A stretch of DNA of 16,762 nucleotides from JAWPNA01 sp045402695 (GCA_045402695.1 JAWPNA010000067.1:1-16762), one strand, 5' to 3'. Counted from the first letter of the stretch, positions 1 to 8,428 are shown. The notes: generated by a model from the sequence alone, not told the origin. Made by a program: numbers and translations.

Positions 1-147
1 GCCGACCCCGGGGAGTGGACGCGCTCGGCGCTGCCGATGCTGATGCTGGCGGGGGGGGACATCGGGTTCATCGTGGCGACGCGCTATGGCCCCGTCTCGC
101 TGACGACCCCCCTGAGCGGCGCTTACCCGGTCGTCACCCCCGTCGGA
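1..147 (+). CDS. EamA/DMT-superfamily transporter, internal fragment
   Basis: Frame 1 of the + strand reads as a transporter segment: a hydrophobic helix around LPMLMLAGGDIGFIVA, then the motif RYGPVSLTTPLSGAYPVVT. This is the typical end of one EamA repeat, where a short loop with R/GP leads into an S/V-x-x-PLS-x-x-YPVVT helix. Members are ten-helix inner-membrane exporters of amino acids or other metabolites; the substrate cannot be told from a fragment. The start lies left of the window. Family resemblance stops at about base 147. After that the frame stays open only because it runs antisense to the kinase gene, so the extension to 1101 is not coding. The gene therefore has no 3' end here. 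I am fairly sure of the family from the motif, less sure of the exact break. Confidence 0.6.
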
Positions 148-1980
148 TTGCAGGACGCGATGCAGCAGGTCGTCGTCCACCGGCCGCTCGGCCACGGCCA
201 GAGCTTCCAGCACCGCCGCCTCGGACGGATCGAGGCGCGACAGCCTGCGCTCGATGGCCTCGGCCACGGACCGCGGGAAGGAGATCTCGCCGAGGCCTTC
301 GAGGTCCGTGAGAAGATCGGCGCCGCCGCGCGCAGTGCCCCTCTCCTCGACGAGGGATTCCACCGCCATCTGGACGAAGAGAGGATTGCCCTCCGTCTCC
401 CGCATGAGGAGTTCGACGAGGGCCGCGGGAGAGTCCTCCAGCCCGAACATGCCGGCCAGCATCGCGGCGACGTCGTCCCTGCGCAGTCGAGTCAGCTCGA
501 TGCGATTCCAGTCGGCTGCGCGCTGCAGGCGCACGAGGGCGCCGGCAAGCGGGCCCGAGTCCGCCTCCTCCGTGCGGTAGGTGACCGCCAGCACGAGCCG
601 CGGCGTGCAGGCCGTGTTCCGGGCGAGATGCTCAATCAGATCGAGCGAGGCGGTGTCGGCCCACTGGATGTCCTCCACGCAGAGGGCCAGCGGGCGGGCC
701 GCGGCGGCCGCGAGGATCGCCTGGGCCGCGGCGTCCACGATGCGGCGATGCTCCCGCTCCCGATCCACCTGACCGATGGCCGACAGCGGCAAGGCGTCGG
801 CGGCGCCGGAAAGCAGCGGCGCCAGAGTCTCGTCTTCAGACACCTGCGGGACGACCTGCCGGAGGATCTGCGCGAAGGGATGAAATGCGGAGGCGGAATC
901 CTCGTAGCACTGGCCCAGAGCAAACGAGCCGCCTCTGAGCTGCGCTTCGTAACGAAGCTGGCCGATGAGCCGGCTCTTTCCCACGCCGCTCTCGCCCGAG
1001 AGGAGCACGAGACGCGCGGGGGTGGACCCAGGAGCGTCGCGGTGCGACGCCTCGATGATGCCGATGAGGCGACCGACTTCATGGTGGCGCCCGACGAATG
1101 AGCCACTCCTGATGTAGGAGGCGAGCGTGGCCTGGGTCTCGATCTCATAGGCCGTGCCGGAGGCAGCCGAGATCTCAGCGATGACCGCGGCCGCGTCCGC
1201 GGGCCGTGCCTCGGGGTCCTTGGAGAGCATGCGCAGGATGAGGCTTTCAATCCGCGGAGAAAGATCGGGGTTGAACCGGCTCGGCGGCTCCGGCGGATCG
1301 CTCTGGATCTGCCGCAGGACATCGTTGGGCTCGCCGTCGAACGGGAGCCGCCCCGCAAACGCCAGGTAGAAGATCACGCCCAGTGCGTAGAGATCGGAGC
1401 GCCGCGACGGCCCGATCCCGCCGTGAAGAAGCTCCGGGGCGAGGTAATGCAGTGTCCCTCGCGGGGAATGTCTGGTCGCGCGCCTCTCCGAGGCAAGCCC
1501 GAAGTCCATCAATCTGCACACCGGTGGGGTGCCGGCGCTGATGCGGACGTTCTGGGCCTTGAGGTCGTTGTGGAAATGGCCGCGCGAGTGGATGTACTCC
1601 AAGCCTCTGCACATCTGCACGAGCAGATTCATTACGGCGGAGGCCGGCAGTCGTCCATTCTCCTTGAGGTAGTCCCCGAAGTCCTTCCCCTCCAGATATT
1701 CCATCGTGAGGAACGGCTCGCCGGTGGCCTGGTCGACCCCGAAGTCGAGCACCTCCACGACATTCGGGTGGCGCAGGCGGGTCATCGTCCCGAACTCGTC
1801 CTTGAAGGAGGCGATCGTCTGTTCGTCGAGCGCCGGGTGGGAGACCCGTTTCAGCGCGACGGGGCGACCATCCTGGGCGAGATCCGATGCGAGGAAGACC
1901 GAGCCCATTCCTCCTTCGCCGAGAGAACGGGTGATCCGATAACGACCATTCACGATGCCGTTCCCGGATGGGTCGCTCAT
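1..1980 (-). CDS. Serine/threonine protein kinase fused to AAA ATPase domain, 3'-truncated
   Basis: The frame opens at ATG 1980 and has no stop to base 1 (660 codons). Residues about 13-270 form a Hanks-type kinase: glycine loop LGEGGMGSVF at 20-29, ATP-binding K44, helix-C E62, catalytic loop HNDLKAQN at 137-144, DFG at 159-161 and APE at 181-183. The usual HRD arginine is Asn138. Residues about 295-600 form a signalling ATPase of the AAA_16 type, with Walker A GESGVGKS at 329-336 and Walker B CVEDIQWAD near 435. Such proteins normally continue into TPR, LuxR or cyclase parts. Here resemblance ends near base 150 and the last ~46 codons are Arg/Gln-rich, antisense to the EamA fragment, and not credible. 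The kinase is probably cytoplasmic. Upstream AAAGG lies 10-11 bases before the ATG, and a good promoter sits at 2043-2071. High confidence in kinase and ATPase. Confidence 0.9.
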   Translation of the reverse strand, partial: MSDPSGNGIVNGRYRITRSLGEGGMGSVFLASDLAQDGRPVALKRVSHPALDEQTIASFKDEFGTMTRLRHPNVVEVLDFGVDQATGEPFLTMEYLEGKDFGDYLKENGRLPASAVMNLLVQMCRGLEYIHSRGHFHNDLKAQNVRISAGTPPVCRLMDFGLASERRATRHSPRGTLHYLAPELLHGGIGPSRRSDLYALGVIFYLAFAGRLPFDGEPNDVLRQIQSDPPEPPSRFNPDLSPRIESLILRMLSKDPEARPADAAAVIAEISAASGTAYEIETQATLASYIRSGSFVGRHHEVGRLIGIIEASHRDAPGSTPARLVLLSGESGVGKSRLIGQLRYEAQLRGGSFALGQCYEDSASAFHPFAQILRQVVPQVSEDETLAPLLSGAADALPLSAIGQVDREREHRRIVDAAAQAILAAAAARPLALCVEDIQWADTASLDLIEHLARNTACTPRLVLAVTYRTEEADSGPLAGALVRLQRAADWNRIELTRLRRDDVAAMLAGMFGLEDSPAALVELLMRETEGNPLFVQMAVESLVEERGTARGGADLLTDLEGLGEISFPRSVAEAIERRLSRLDPSEAAVLEALAVAERPVDDDLLHRVLQSDGGDDRVSAAQGGRQRDGAIARRHDEPDVPPRQHQHRQRRARPLPGVG

Positions 1981-2042
1981 CAGTAGTCTACCTTTGAGTC
2001 GGACGAGTGTTTCAAACAGTTCCTGTACCGGGTAGTCGCGGA

Positions 2043-2071
2043 ATCATACGACAGCAAGTCTCAATATGCAA
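2043..2071 (-). promoter_or_regulatory. sigma70-type promoter of the kinase gene
   Basis: On the - strand TTGCAT (2071-2066) and TATGAT (2048-2043) are separated by exactly 17 bases, close to the sigma70 consensus. Transcription would begin near 2036 and give a leader of about 55 bases before ATG 1980. The local AT content is higher than in the flanking genes. Confidence 0.55.
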
Positions 2072-2119
2072 CAGAAAACCCATACGGTCGGGTGGGGGAT
2101 CTACGGCGGGTGAGGCGGT

Positions 2120-2136
2120 AGGTAAAACGTTTACCT
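2120..2136. promoter_or_regulatory. 17-bp perfect inverted repeat, possible operator
   Basis: AGGTAAA (2120-2126) and TTTACCT (2130-2136) are perfect inverted arms around ACG. The site lies in the 184-bp gap between the outer-membrane protein gene and the kinase gene, about 50 bp upstream of the kinase -35 box. A dimeric helix-turn-helix regulator could bind it. It has no GC-rich stem or T tract, so a terminator is less likely. The binding protein is unknown. Confidence 0.4.
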
Positions 2137-2164
2137 GGAGTGGTTTAGCTTCTGGAGGCGCGGA

Positions 2165-2824
2165 CTATGGATTTTTTTGATCTTCAGGCTTCTTGGGTTC
2201 TTCCTTGGGAGCGTCCAACGACTCCGCCGGCTCGGGCGAGGATTCGCGTCCGCCGAGCAGGATCGTGACGCCCACCTCTCCGGTTGCCTGGAGATCCGCA
2301 TTGAGGATCCCGTTGAATGCGTCTATGAAGTCAACCGTCGCCGCGACGCGCACGCCGATCATCTCGGTGACGCGGAAGCGGAAGCCACCGCCCGAGTAGA
2401 TCATCATGTTCCGGTCGCCGCTCTGCAGCCGCTCGGAGGCGCCGTGCACATTCTCCGGGTCAATCGCCCATCTGCCGAAGCCGAATCTGAAGAAGCTCCC
2501 CAGCTTCTCCCGATGGCTCGTGTTGTAGGTGTATCCAAGCCTCCACATGTCCACGTCGGTGTGAACGAAGGGCGCTGTTTCGCCGTTGGCGTGGAGGTGT
2601 GTGTAGAGCAACTCCGCTCCGTGCCTCTTGGTGAAGAAATAGCCCACAAGCGCCGTCGGGGCCGTGTCGCTGGTCAGTACCGACTGAGTGTCGAAGTGGA
2701 TGAAGCCGGCGGCGAGGCCGAGCTCGAACGAGCGTTCCTTGATCTCGGTATGGGCGAGCGCGGGCAACGACACCAGTACGGCAAGAATCACCACCAGACG
2801 CAGGCAACGCGTGGAGGGGGGCAT
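2165..2824 (-). CDS. Small outer-membrane beta-barrel protein, secreted
   Basis: Predicted 219 residues with a signal peptide: MPPSTRCLRL, then a hydrophobic core LVVILAVLVSLPALA ending in ALA-H. The mature part has alternating strands such as FELGLAAGF, TALVGYFF, WRLGYTY, FFRFGFGRW, MIYSGGGFRFR, VRVAATVDF and TGEVGVTILLGG, the pattern of an eight-stranded OmpA/OmpW-like barrel. A charged, Pro/Glu/Lys-rich tail of about 25 residues (PKEEPKKPEDQ) follows the last strand, which is unusual because barrels normally end on an aromatic residue. The frame could open 23 codons earlier at 2893, but ATG 2824 has GGAG 9 bases upstream, begins a clean signal peptide and lies downstream of the likely promoter. 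Function unknown; it precedes the kinase gene on the same strand by 184 bp. Confidence 0.75.
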   Translation of the reverse strand: MPPSTRCLRLVVILAVLVSLPALAHTEIKERSFELGLAAGFIHFDTQSVLTSDTAPTALVGYFFTKRHGAELLYTHLHANGETAPFVHTDVDMWRLGYTYNTSHREKLGSFFRFGFGRWAIDPENVHGASERLQSGDRNMMIYSGGGFRFRVTEMIGVRVAATVDFIDAFNGILNADLQATGEVGVTILLGGRESSPEPAESLDAPKEEPKKPEDQKNP

Positions 2825-2880
2825 CAACACGGCTCCATTTCTCCCGGCAAAGAGGGCTCGAGGCTCTCGAAAGAGGCGCC

Positions 2881-2910
2881 ATGTTGAACCCATCCACCCA
2901 TTCCTGTCAA
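2881..2910 (-). promoter_or_regulatory. Possible promoter of the outer-membrane protein gene
   Basis: A perfect -35 hexamer TTGACA (2910-2905, - strand) is followed after 18 bases by a weak -10, CAACAT (2886-2881). Transcription would start near 2874, downstream of the alternative upstream start codon at 2893, which supports ATG 2824 as the true start. Confidence 0.35.
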
Positions 2911-3045
2911 CTGGAAACTCGTGGAGCGGGATGTGCCCTCACGCAAGCATGGGGCAGCCAGGACTCAGAATCTGCAAGTGTGACTCGAGCCCCGGGGCCG
3001 ATGCGCAGACTGTTGGGAAAGGGCAGGTTGGGGCCGAATTCTGGC

Positions 3046-3074
3046 TTGCCCGGGACTGGTGCTGGTCGGATACT
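3046..3074 (+). promoter_or_regulatory. Possible promoter of the S8 protease gene
   Basis: TTGCCC (3046-3051) and GATACT (3069-3074) lie 17 bases apart, each matching four of six consensus positions. The leader to ATG 3195 would be about 115 bases. This is the best candidate in the 370-bp divergent gap (2825-3194), where I see no gene. Confidence 0.28.
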
Positions 3075-3194
3075 GTGGTGAGCACTGCAACCTGGCCCCC
3101 GATACGTTGATGCCCGATCACGTTCTCGTGGGGGCCGGGGTTTGTGTCAACGAGCGGGTGGCCGCATCCTCGCGGCGAATGAGGGGGATGGGGA

Positions 3195-6100
3195 ATGGGT
3201 ACGGACCTGACGGAGTTCCGCGGTACTTCTGGACGGTCGGCCGCCTGGTTGGCGGCCGTCCTGATGACTTCGTCTCTTCCTGCATTTGGCGCCGGCTCGG
3301 GCAACTGCGCGGATCGGGCGCCGGAGGCCTCAAAGGTCCGGGCGGTGGCCGAGACGGCCGTGGGGCCGGCTCCAACCACGCCGGCTGAGGCGACGAATGA
3401 TCCGCCGGCCTTCATCAAGGGCTGGATCGAAGCGGCGCGCGGCGTGGCGATGGGTGATCTCCCGGCGGGCACGCGCGTGATCGACTTCTACGAGGAGCGC
3501 CTCTTCGTGGAGATCCCCTCAGAAGTCATCGCATCTCTCTGGAGGAGGGGCCTCCGCTTCGAGGCGATCGAGGACGCCGATCTGTTCACCATTGGAGCAG
3601 CGCGCTTCGACGTGCGCGGCGGGGAGCCGCCGCTGCCGCTGGAGTGGCGCGCGCATGCTGGCGCGACAGCCGGAGAGAGGCCGTACCTCGTCAAGTTCGA
3701 CGCCCCCGTGAAGCCCGAGTGGCTCGCCGAGCTGGAGGCCGCGGGCGCACGGCTCGTCCAGTACCAACCGCAGTTCGGTTATCTGATCTTCGCGCGAGGC
3801 GACATCAAGTCGCGTCTCCGTGACGTCGGACACCTCGCCTTCACGGGAGAGTACCACGCCGCGTACAAAGCCTATCCAGGCCTGAAGGCGAAGGCCTCGC
3901 GCGACGAGACGATCACGCTGCGCCTGGTCCTGTTCGACCTGCCCGGATGGGAGGCGTCGGATGACGCCCTCATCGCCCGCGGCGCGCGCCTCGTCGATCT
4001 CAGCGAAGGGCCCTCGACGAGCCAGTGGCAGGTGCTGCACCATGCGGTGATTGAGAACGTCCACTCGCGCGACCTGCCCGGAATCCTGAGCGACCCCGCA
4101 GTGTACTGGGCAGAGGAGTGGTTTCCTCCTGCGGTCGAAGGTGAGCAGGCAGCGCAGATCACCGCTGGGAACCTCAACGCCTCCAACCAACCAGTGACCG
4201 GTTATTACGCCTGGCTCGCGGGGCTCGGCGCCGACGGCGCTGGCGTGACCGTCGCCGTCGCCGACACCGGCCTCGACACCGGTAACATCGCCACGCTGCA
4301 CGAGGATCTCCGCGGCCGTACGACGTTCGCGACGGCTCTCTGCGCCGCCAACCAGGACACCGATGGGCACGGCACGAACGTGGCCTCAATCACGCTGGGC
4401 GACCCGCGTCTGCCCAACGGCACGGGCCTCACCGATCCGAACGGCTTCTACTGGGGATCCGGATCCGCTCCGGCGGCGGCGCTCTACTTCCAGAAGGCCC
4501 TCAATGACGGGTTGTGCCCTGCATCGTACGCCGGCATGCCGAACACGCTCGCCCCCGACGCGGTGCGCTTCGGGGGCGCGGAGATCGGGACGCACTCGTT
4601 CACCGACGGCGCCACTCCGGGCAACGGCTACACCTCCACCGCGCAGGCCTGGGACGCGCGCGTGCGAGACGGCGATCCGAACACCGCCGGCAACCAGCCG
4701 TACGCTGTCCTCTTCTCGGCCGGCAACAGCGGCCCGGCCAGTGGAACGCTCACCTCGCCGCACGCCGCGAAGAACATCGTCACTATCGGCGCCACCGAGA
4801 ACTACCGTCCCAGTTCCTGCCCGGGCGTGTCCGGGTGCGGCGGCCCGGCCGACGACGTGGACGCGCTGGTGGATTTCTCCTCGCGCGGTCCTACGGTCGA
4901 CAGCCGCATCAAGCCGGACGTCTGCCTCCCTGGGCACGTGATCGCCGGGGCGCGGTCCTCCGCCGCGACCTACGACTGCTTCTGCGATCCTGGCGGCGGC
5001 GCGGGCTGCTGCGCTTCCGTCGGCGTGGGCTCCAGCAAGTATTCTATCTACAGCGGCACGAGCCAGGCTTCGCCTCGCGCGGCGGGAGCGTCGGCGGTGG
5101 TCTTTGACTGGTTCGAGGATCTCTTCGGCGTTTTCCCCTCGCCCGCCATGAACAAGGCAATCCTCATCAACGGTGCCGTGGACATGAAGGCACCCGACGT
5201 TCCCAACAACAACGAGGGTTGGGGGCGCGTGAACCTCAAGAACTCGTTCGATGACCCTTCCGGGACGCGGTTCGTCGATCAGACCACGATCATCGGCGCC
5301 ATCGGGGATCCCGGCGCCTTCGCGATGAACTACTTCGTGCAGGATCCGACCAAGCCTCTGAAGGCGTCGCTCGTCTGGACGGATGCCCCGGGGGCCGTCT
5401 CGTGCAACCCCTGCCTTGTCAACGACCTCGATCTGTTCCTCGCGCAGGGAGCGACGACATGGCGGGGGAACAACTTCACCAACGGGCTCACCAACACCGG
5501 CTCCACGCCCGACAACCGGAACAATGTTGAAGGGATCCACCTCGCGGGAAGCTCGCTGACCTGCGCATCGTTCCAGATCAAGGTGCGGGCGACGACGCTC
5601 GGCGGCGACGGCGTCCCCGGCAACGCCGACACGACCGATCAGGACTTCGCCCTGGTCATTGCGAACGCGGCCACATCCACCGGCCCGCCGCGGGGCACGG
5701 TCTCCTCCTCGTCCGTGGGCGGCGGCTGCGACAGCGATGTCTTCCTCGACCGCCGCGAGACGGCGGACCTCACGCTCGTGCTCAAGAACGCCGGCTGCGC
5801 CGCAGCGGCCGGGGTGCAGGCGACGGTGAGCGTTGACAGCGCGCCTCCGGGCGCCTCGTTGACGGTGTCTCCCTCGGGCGCCGAGACGATCGGCGACATC
5901 GCCGTCGGCGCGTCCGTGCCCCATGCGTGGCAGCTCGAGCTGGCCGACAGCGCGTCGTCCTTCTGCGGCCAACGGACGCGCCTGCGCGTGGATCTGACCG
6001 ACGCCGCCTCCCACGCGTGGACGGAGTTCGTCGAGGTGATCCTCGACACGAACTCCTTCACCCCCGTCACGGAGACGGACCCCGCGACGGTGGATCTCTC

Positions 6101-7271
6101 CTTCTCCCACGACACCGAGTGGAGCCTGCGACCGTGCCGGACGACGAGCGCGCCGACTTCCTGGCACATGGGAGATGCGGACTGTGCCGGGATCCCCAGA
6201 GACACGAGCACCCGGGATCTCGTGTTCGACTACACCGTCGGGACCGGCGACGTGATCAAGGAGCTGAGCTTCAAGCATCTCTTCAACGGGTATAGCAATG
6301 CATCGTTCAACGACAGCGTCCGGGTGGAGATCGATCCCGAAAACGATGGCAGCTTCGTCACGCTCCAGACGTGGCGGCAGGGGATCGACAATCCGACCGA
6401 CCCCAATAATGTGCTCAAGATGGCGGGACCGTACGATCTCACGCCGTTCAACGTCACCCGGTCGAACACGATCAAGATACGATTCCGATTCCAGAGCGCG
6501 GCTAACTGGATCGGCGGACCCAATAATGCCGCTGGATGGGACGTGGACGACATCGTCTTCAAGTTCGACCAGGTCGTGTGCGACACCGGCGCGTGCCCCG
6601 TCTGCGCGGCGCCCACGGGCCTGACGAATAACTTGGCGGCCGACGCCGACGCGTGTCTCACAACGGGCGTTCTCGTCTCCTGGGCCCAGGATGCGGGAGC
6701 GTGGGGCGATTCCGGCACGGGCGCGAGATCCCACGTCGTGTTGCGCGGCGGCCTGCCGATAACCTCGGGAGGTTGCAATGGGCCCATCGTCTACGGGACC
6801 CTGTCCTGCACGGATGATACGGCGCCGCCGGGAAGTCCCCTCCTCTACCAGGTCCGCTACGCCAACGGGTGTGGCCTCGATGCAACGACGACCGGCGCGC
6901 CGGCGACGGACGGCAACTGCGCGCCGCCTCCCGTAGACGACGGCGGCACGGGCGGGACGCCGCTCGACGTCGTGAGCTCCGGTTCAGGCTACACGCTCAC
7001 CTGGTCGGCCGCGGCGGGAGCGAGCCGGTACAACATCTATGTGGGGACGATCGGCACCTGGTACAGCCACGGCATCTTCACCGCCGTCGGGCTCGACGGA
7101 GCTGACTCATGCTTCGAGCCGGCGACCAGCGCGACGTTTGACGATCCGGCGCCGGGAACGGACCTGTACTTCCTCGTCGCTTCGGACAACGGGATCGCGG
7201 AAAGCCAGCTCGGGGAAGTCACGCCGCCGCTGTTCCGCCCCTACGCGTCGCTCCCCTGCAGCCCGCACTGA
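3195..7271 (+). CDS. Secreted subtilisin-family (S8, Kp43-like) serine protease with C-terminal beta-sandwich domains
   Basis: 1358 residues. A signal peptide (hydrophobic core AAWLAAVLM, likely cut after AFGA near residue 33) exports it. Residues about 70-320 look like a propeptide region. The S8 catalytic domain has Asp357 (VAVADTG), His392 (DGHGTNVA), oxyanion Asn511 (SAGNSGP) and Ser623 (GTSQASP), so the triad is complete. The following beta domain with LVWTD and LVNDLDL (about 722-745) is typical of Kp43-like alkaline proteases. Then come a CARDB-like domain (845-955), a jelly-roll-like region (960-1130, ending WDVDDIVF) and two fibronectin-like modules (1135-1235 and 1250-1358). It probably degrades external protein. 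GAGGGGG about 8 bases upstream supports ATG 3195. The gene diverges from the outer-membrane protein gene and converges on the DUF5522 operon. Confidence 0.93.
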   Translation: MGTDLTEFRGTSGRSAAWLAAVLMTSSLPAFGAGSGNCADRAPEASKVRAVAETAVGPAPTTPAEATNDPPAFIKGWIEAARGVAMGDLPAGTRVIDFYEERLFVEIPSEVIASLWRRGLRFEAIEDADLFTIGAARFDVRGGEPPLPLEWRAHAGATAGERPYLVKFDAPVKPEWLAELEAAGARLVQYQPQFGYLIFARGDIKSRLRDVGHLAFTGEYHAAYKAYPGLKAKASRDETITLRLVLFDLPGWEASDDALIARGARLVDLSEGPSTSQWQVLHHAVIENVHSRDLPGILSDPAVYWAEEWFPPAVEGEQAAQITAGNLNASNQPVTGYYAWLAGLGADGAGVTVAVADTGLDTGNIATLHEDLRGRTTFATALCAANQDTDGHGTNVASITLGDPRLPNGTGLTDPNGFYWGSGSAPAAALYFQKALNDGLCPASYAGMPNTLAPDAVRFGGAEIGTHSFTDGATPGNGYTSTAQAWDARVRDGDPNTAGNQPYAVLFSAGNSGPASGTLTSPHAAKNIVTIGATENYRPSSCPGVSGCGGPADDVDALVDFSSRGPTVDSRIKPDVCLPGHVIAGARSSAATYDCFCDPGGGAGCCASVGVGSSKYSIYSGTSQASPRAAGASAVVFDWFEDLFGVFPSPAMNKAILINGAVDMKAPDVPNNNEGWGRVNLKNSFDDPSGTRFVDQTTIIGAIGDPGAFAMNYFVQDPTKPLKASLVWTDAPGAVSCNPCLVNDLDLFLAQGATTWRGNNFTNGLTNTGSTPDNRNNVEGIHLAGSSLTCASFQIKVRATTLGGDGVPGNADTTDQDFALVIANAATSTGPPRGTVSSSSVGGGCDSDVFLDRRETADLTLVLKNAGCAAAAGVQATVSVDSAPPGASLTVSPSGAETIGDIAVGASVPHAWQLELADSASSFCGQRTRLRVDLTDAASHAWTEFVEVILDTNSFTPVTETDPATVDLSFSHDTEWSLRPCRTTSAPTSWHMGDADCAGIPRDTSTRDLVFDYTVGTGDVIKELSFKHLFNGYSNASFNDSVRVEIDPENDGSFVTLQTWRQGIDNPTDPNNVLKMAGPYDLTPFNVTRSNTIKIRFRFQSAANWIGGPNNAAGWDVDDIVFKFDQVVCDTGACPVCAAPTGLTNNLAADADACLTTGVLVSWAQDAGAWGDSGTGARSHVVLRGGLPITSGGCNGPIVYGTLSCTDDTAPPGSPLLYQVRYANGCGLDATTTGAPATDGNCAPPPVDDGGTGGTPLDVVSSGSGYTLTWSAAAGASRYNIYVGTIGTWYSHGIFTAVGLDGADSCFEPATSATFDDPAPGTDLYFLVASDNGIAESQLGEVTPPLFRPYASLPCSPH

Positions 7272-7312
7272 GCATCAAGGGCCGTGATCGCCACGTTACG
7301 CTGCGAGCCTGG

Positions 7313-7332
7313 TGCCTCGCGTTGACGAGGCA
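7313..7332. terminator. Hairpin between convergent genes, possible bidirectional terminator
   Basis: TGCCTCG (7313-7319) and CGAGGCA (7326-7332) form a perfect 7-bp stem with a 6-base loop in the 81-bp gap between the convergent protease and DUF5522 genes. No T tract follows on either strand, so intrinsic termination is uncertain. Confidence 0.3.
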
Positions 7333-7352
7333 GCGGCCATGCTCCCGGGTTG

Positions 7353-7601
7353 TCACCGAGAGGCACGCTCGAGATACGGGCAATGCCGGCATCCCGAGTC
7401 GCAGCAGAAGCCTCTGTCCCAGAGCGCCTGCGCCGTGAAGACGGCGAGCCCCGTGGTCGGGTCCAGGTAGAGCGGCTCGCCGGCGGCCATGGCGGCCTCG
7501 TGAGCCTGGAGGATCCGCCGGTAGTCTGGCCGCGTCGGTTCGAGGCGGTCGGGGTGGGGTGCGCGCTGGGGAGGCGGCAGGGGCCGCTTCGCCGCCGTCA
7601 T
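7353..7601 (-). CDS. DUF5522 family protein
   Basis: 82 residues. The C-terminal core matches DUF5522: LDPTTGLAVFTAQALWDRG followed by FCCDSGCRHCPY. The cysteine cluster CC-x3-C-x2-HCPY suggests metal or Fe-S binding; the molecular role of the family is not known. The N-terminal 30 residues are Pro/Arg-rich. ATG 7601 lies 4 bases after the stop of the upstream gene, so it is probably the last gene of the - strand operon and translationally coupled. It is cytoplasmic by sequence (no signal peptide), unlike the three upstream products. The family call rests on the cysteine motif and length, which fit well. Confidence 0.8.
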   Translation of the reverse strand: MTAAKRPLPPPQRAPHPDRLEPTRPDYRRILQAHEAAMAAGEPLYLDPTTGLAVFTAQALWDRGFCCDSGCRHCPYLERASR

Positions 7602-7605
7602 CGAT

Positions 7606-8421
7606 TCACGGAGCGAGCGCGTCGCGCACCAGTTGGCTGGAGTCGTTTCTCAGCCTGTCTGTGAGCGCCGGCGTGGCGAGCTCCGGGTTGCGCCTCAGCA
7701 GCGTCGCGACGTACAGGCGCCTCCACCACGCAGGGTCGGCTCCCAGCGCTTCGAGTGCATCGCGGGCCTGCACCAATTCGTTGGCGGACCAGGCCGTCGA
7801 GGCATCACGACGCGAGAGAATCTCCTGCAACGTGCCGAGAGTCGCGCCGGCACGGGCACCACCGTAGACGCGTTCCATGCTGCGCAGCGCCGCGTCGGGC
7901 GACGCCTCGTAGATGTAGCGAATCAGCACGGGAGGCGGAGACAGACTGTCTTTCCTGAGCCGCGCCTCGTACACACTGAAGTCAGGCACGCCTTCCTGGT
8001 TCCGATCGACGGTTCCGAGCATCTCGGTCAGTACCCGGTGCAGGGCGGAATCATCCGATTCCAGATTCGCAAGCGCCACGTCCAGCTTCTCCTCGGGCGT
8101 AAACTCGAGACGCTGGAGGATGAGGGCGCCCGCCATGCTCCGCTCGGTGCCCGTGCTCTTGCTCAGATAGAGCGCGAGCTGGAGCAGAACCTCGCTACGC
8201 CGCCCCATGGCGAGCTGGCGCAGCGCCTCGAAGCTCTCGCCCGCGGCGGCATCCTGACGCACCACGGCGTCTACGGCCTTCTCGATCCGCTCCTGGACGC
8301 CGGCGTCAGCGCGCGGCCGGGCCTGCATTGCCGCCAGCACGGCCATCGCGCAAAGGGCTGCCAGCGCCCCCAGGACGACGACCCCCGCGAGGCGGATCGG
8401 GATGGATCGTCCGATTCTCAT
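7606..8421 (-). CDS. Membrane-anchored helical (HEAT-like) protein of unknown function
   Basis: 271 residues from ATG 8421. The N-terminus has basic residues (MRIGRSIPIR) and one hydrophobic segment (LAGVVVLGALAALCAMAVLA), so it is a signal anchor or signal peptide. The rest is Leu/Ala/Arg-rich and helical, in repeating pairs such as LLQLALYL, LALANLESDD-like units and WWRRLYVATLLRRNPELATPAL, which resembles HEAT-type repeats. No catalytic motif is seen. A start 7 codons earlier (8442) would overlap the previous gene by 14 bases, but ATG 8421 has AGGAG 4 bases upstream and leaves a 7-base gap, so I prefer it. It is the third gene of the operon. I do not recognise the family; a periplasmic scaffold is only a guess. 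Confidence 0.72.
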   Translation of the reverse strand: MRIGRSIPIRLAGVVVLGALAALCAMAVLAAMQARPRADAGVQERIEKAVDAVVRQDAAAGESFEALRQLAMGRRSEVLLQLALYLSKSTGTERSMAGALILQRLEFTPEEKLDVALANLESDDSALHRVLTEMLGTVDRNQEGVPDFSVYEARLRKDSLSPPPVLIRYIYEASPDAALRSMERVYGGARAGATLGTLQEILSRRDASTAWSANELVQARDALEALGADPAWWRRLYVATLLRRNPELATPALTDRLRNDSSQLVRDALAP

Positions 8422-8428
8422 CAGGCTC

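Noticed and set aside
37..1101. 354-codon open frame on the + strand
   Set aside because: Only its first ~110 bases are transporter-like; the rest is antisense to the kinase-ATPase gene.
2177..2887. 236-codon + strand frame opposite the outer-membrane protein
   Set aside because: The - strand frame has a signal peptide, barrel strands and a ribosome site; this one has none.
4386..6734. 782-codon open frame on the - strand
   Set aside because: It is fully antisense to the S8 protease, whose catalytic motifs are intact. The product is Arg/Gly/Val-rich with no domain, as expected from GC-biased third codon positions.
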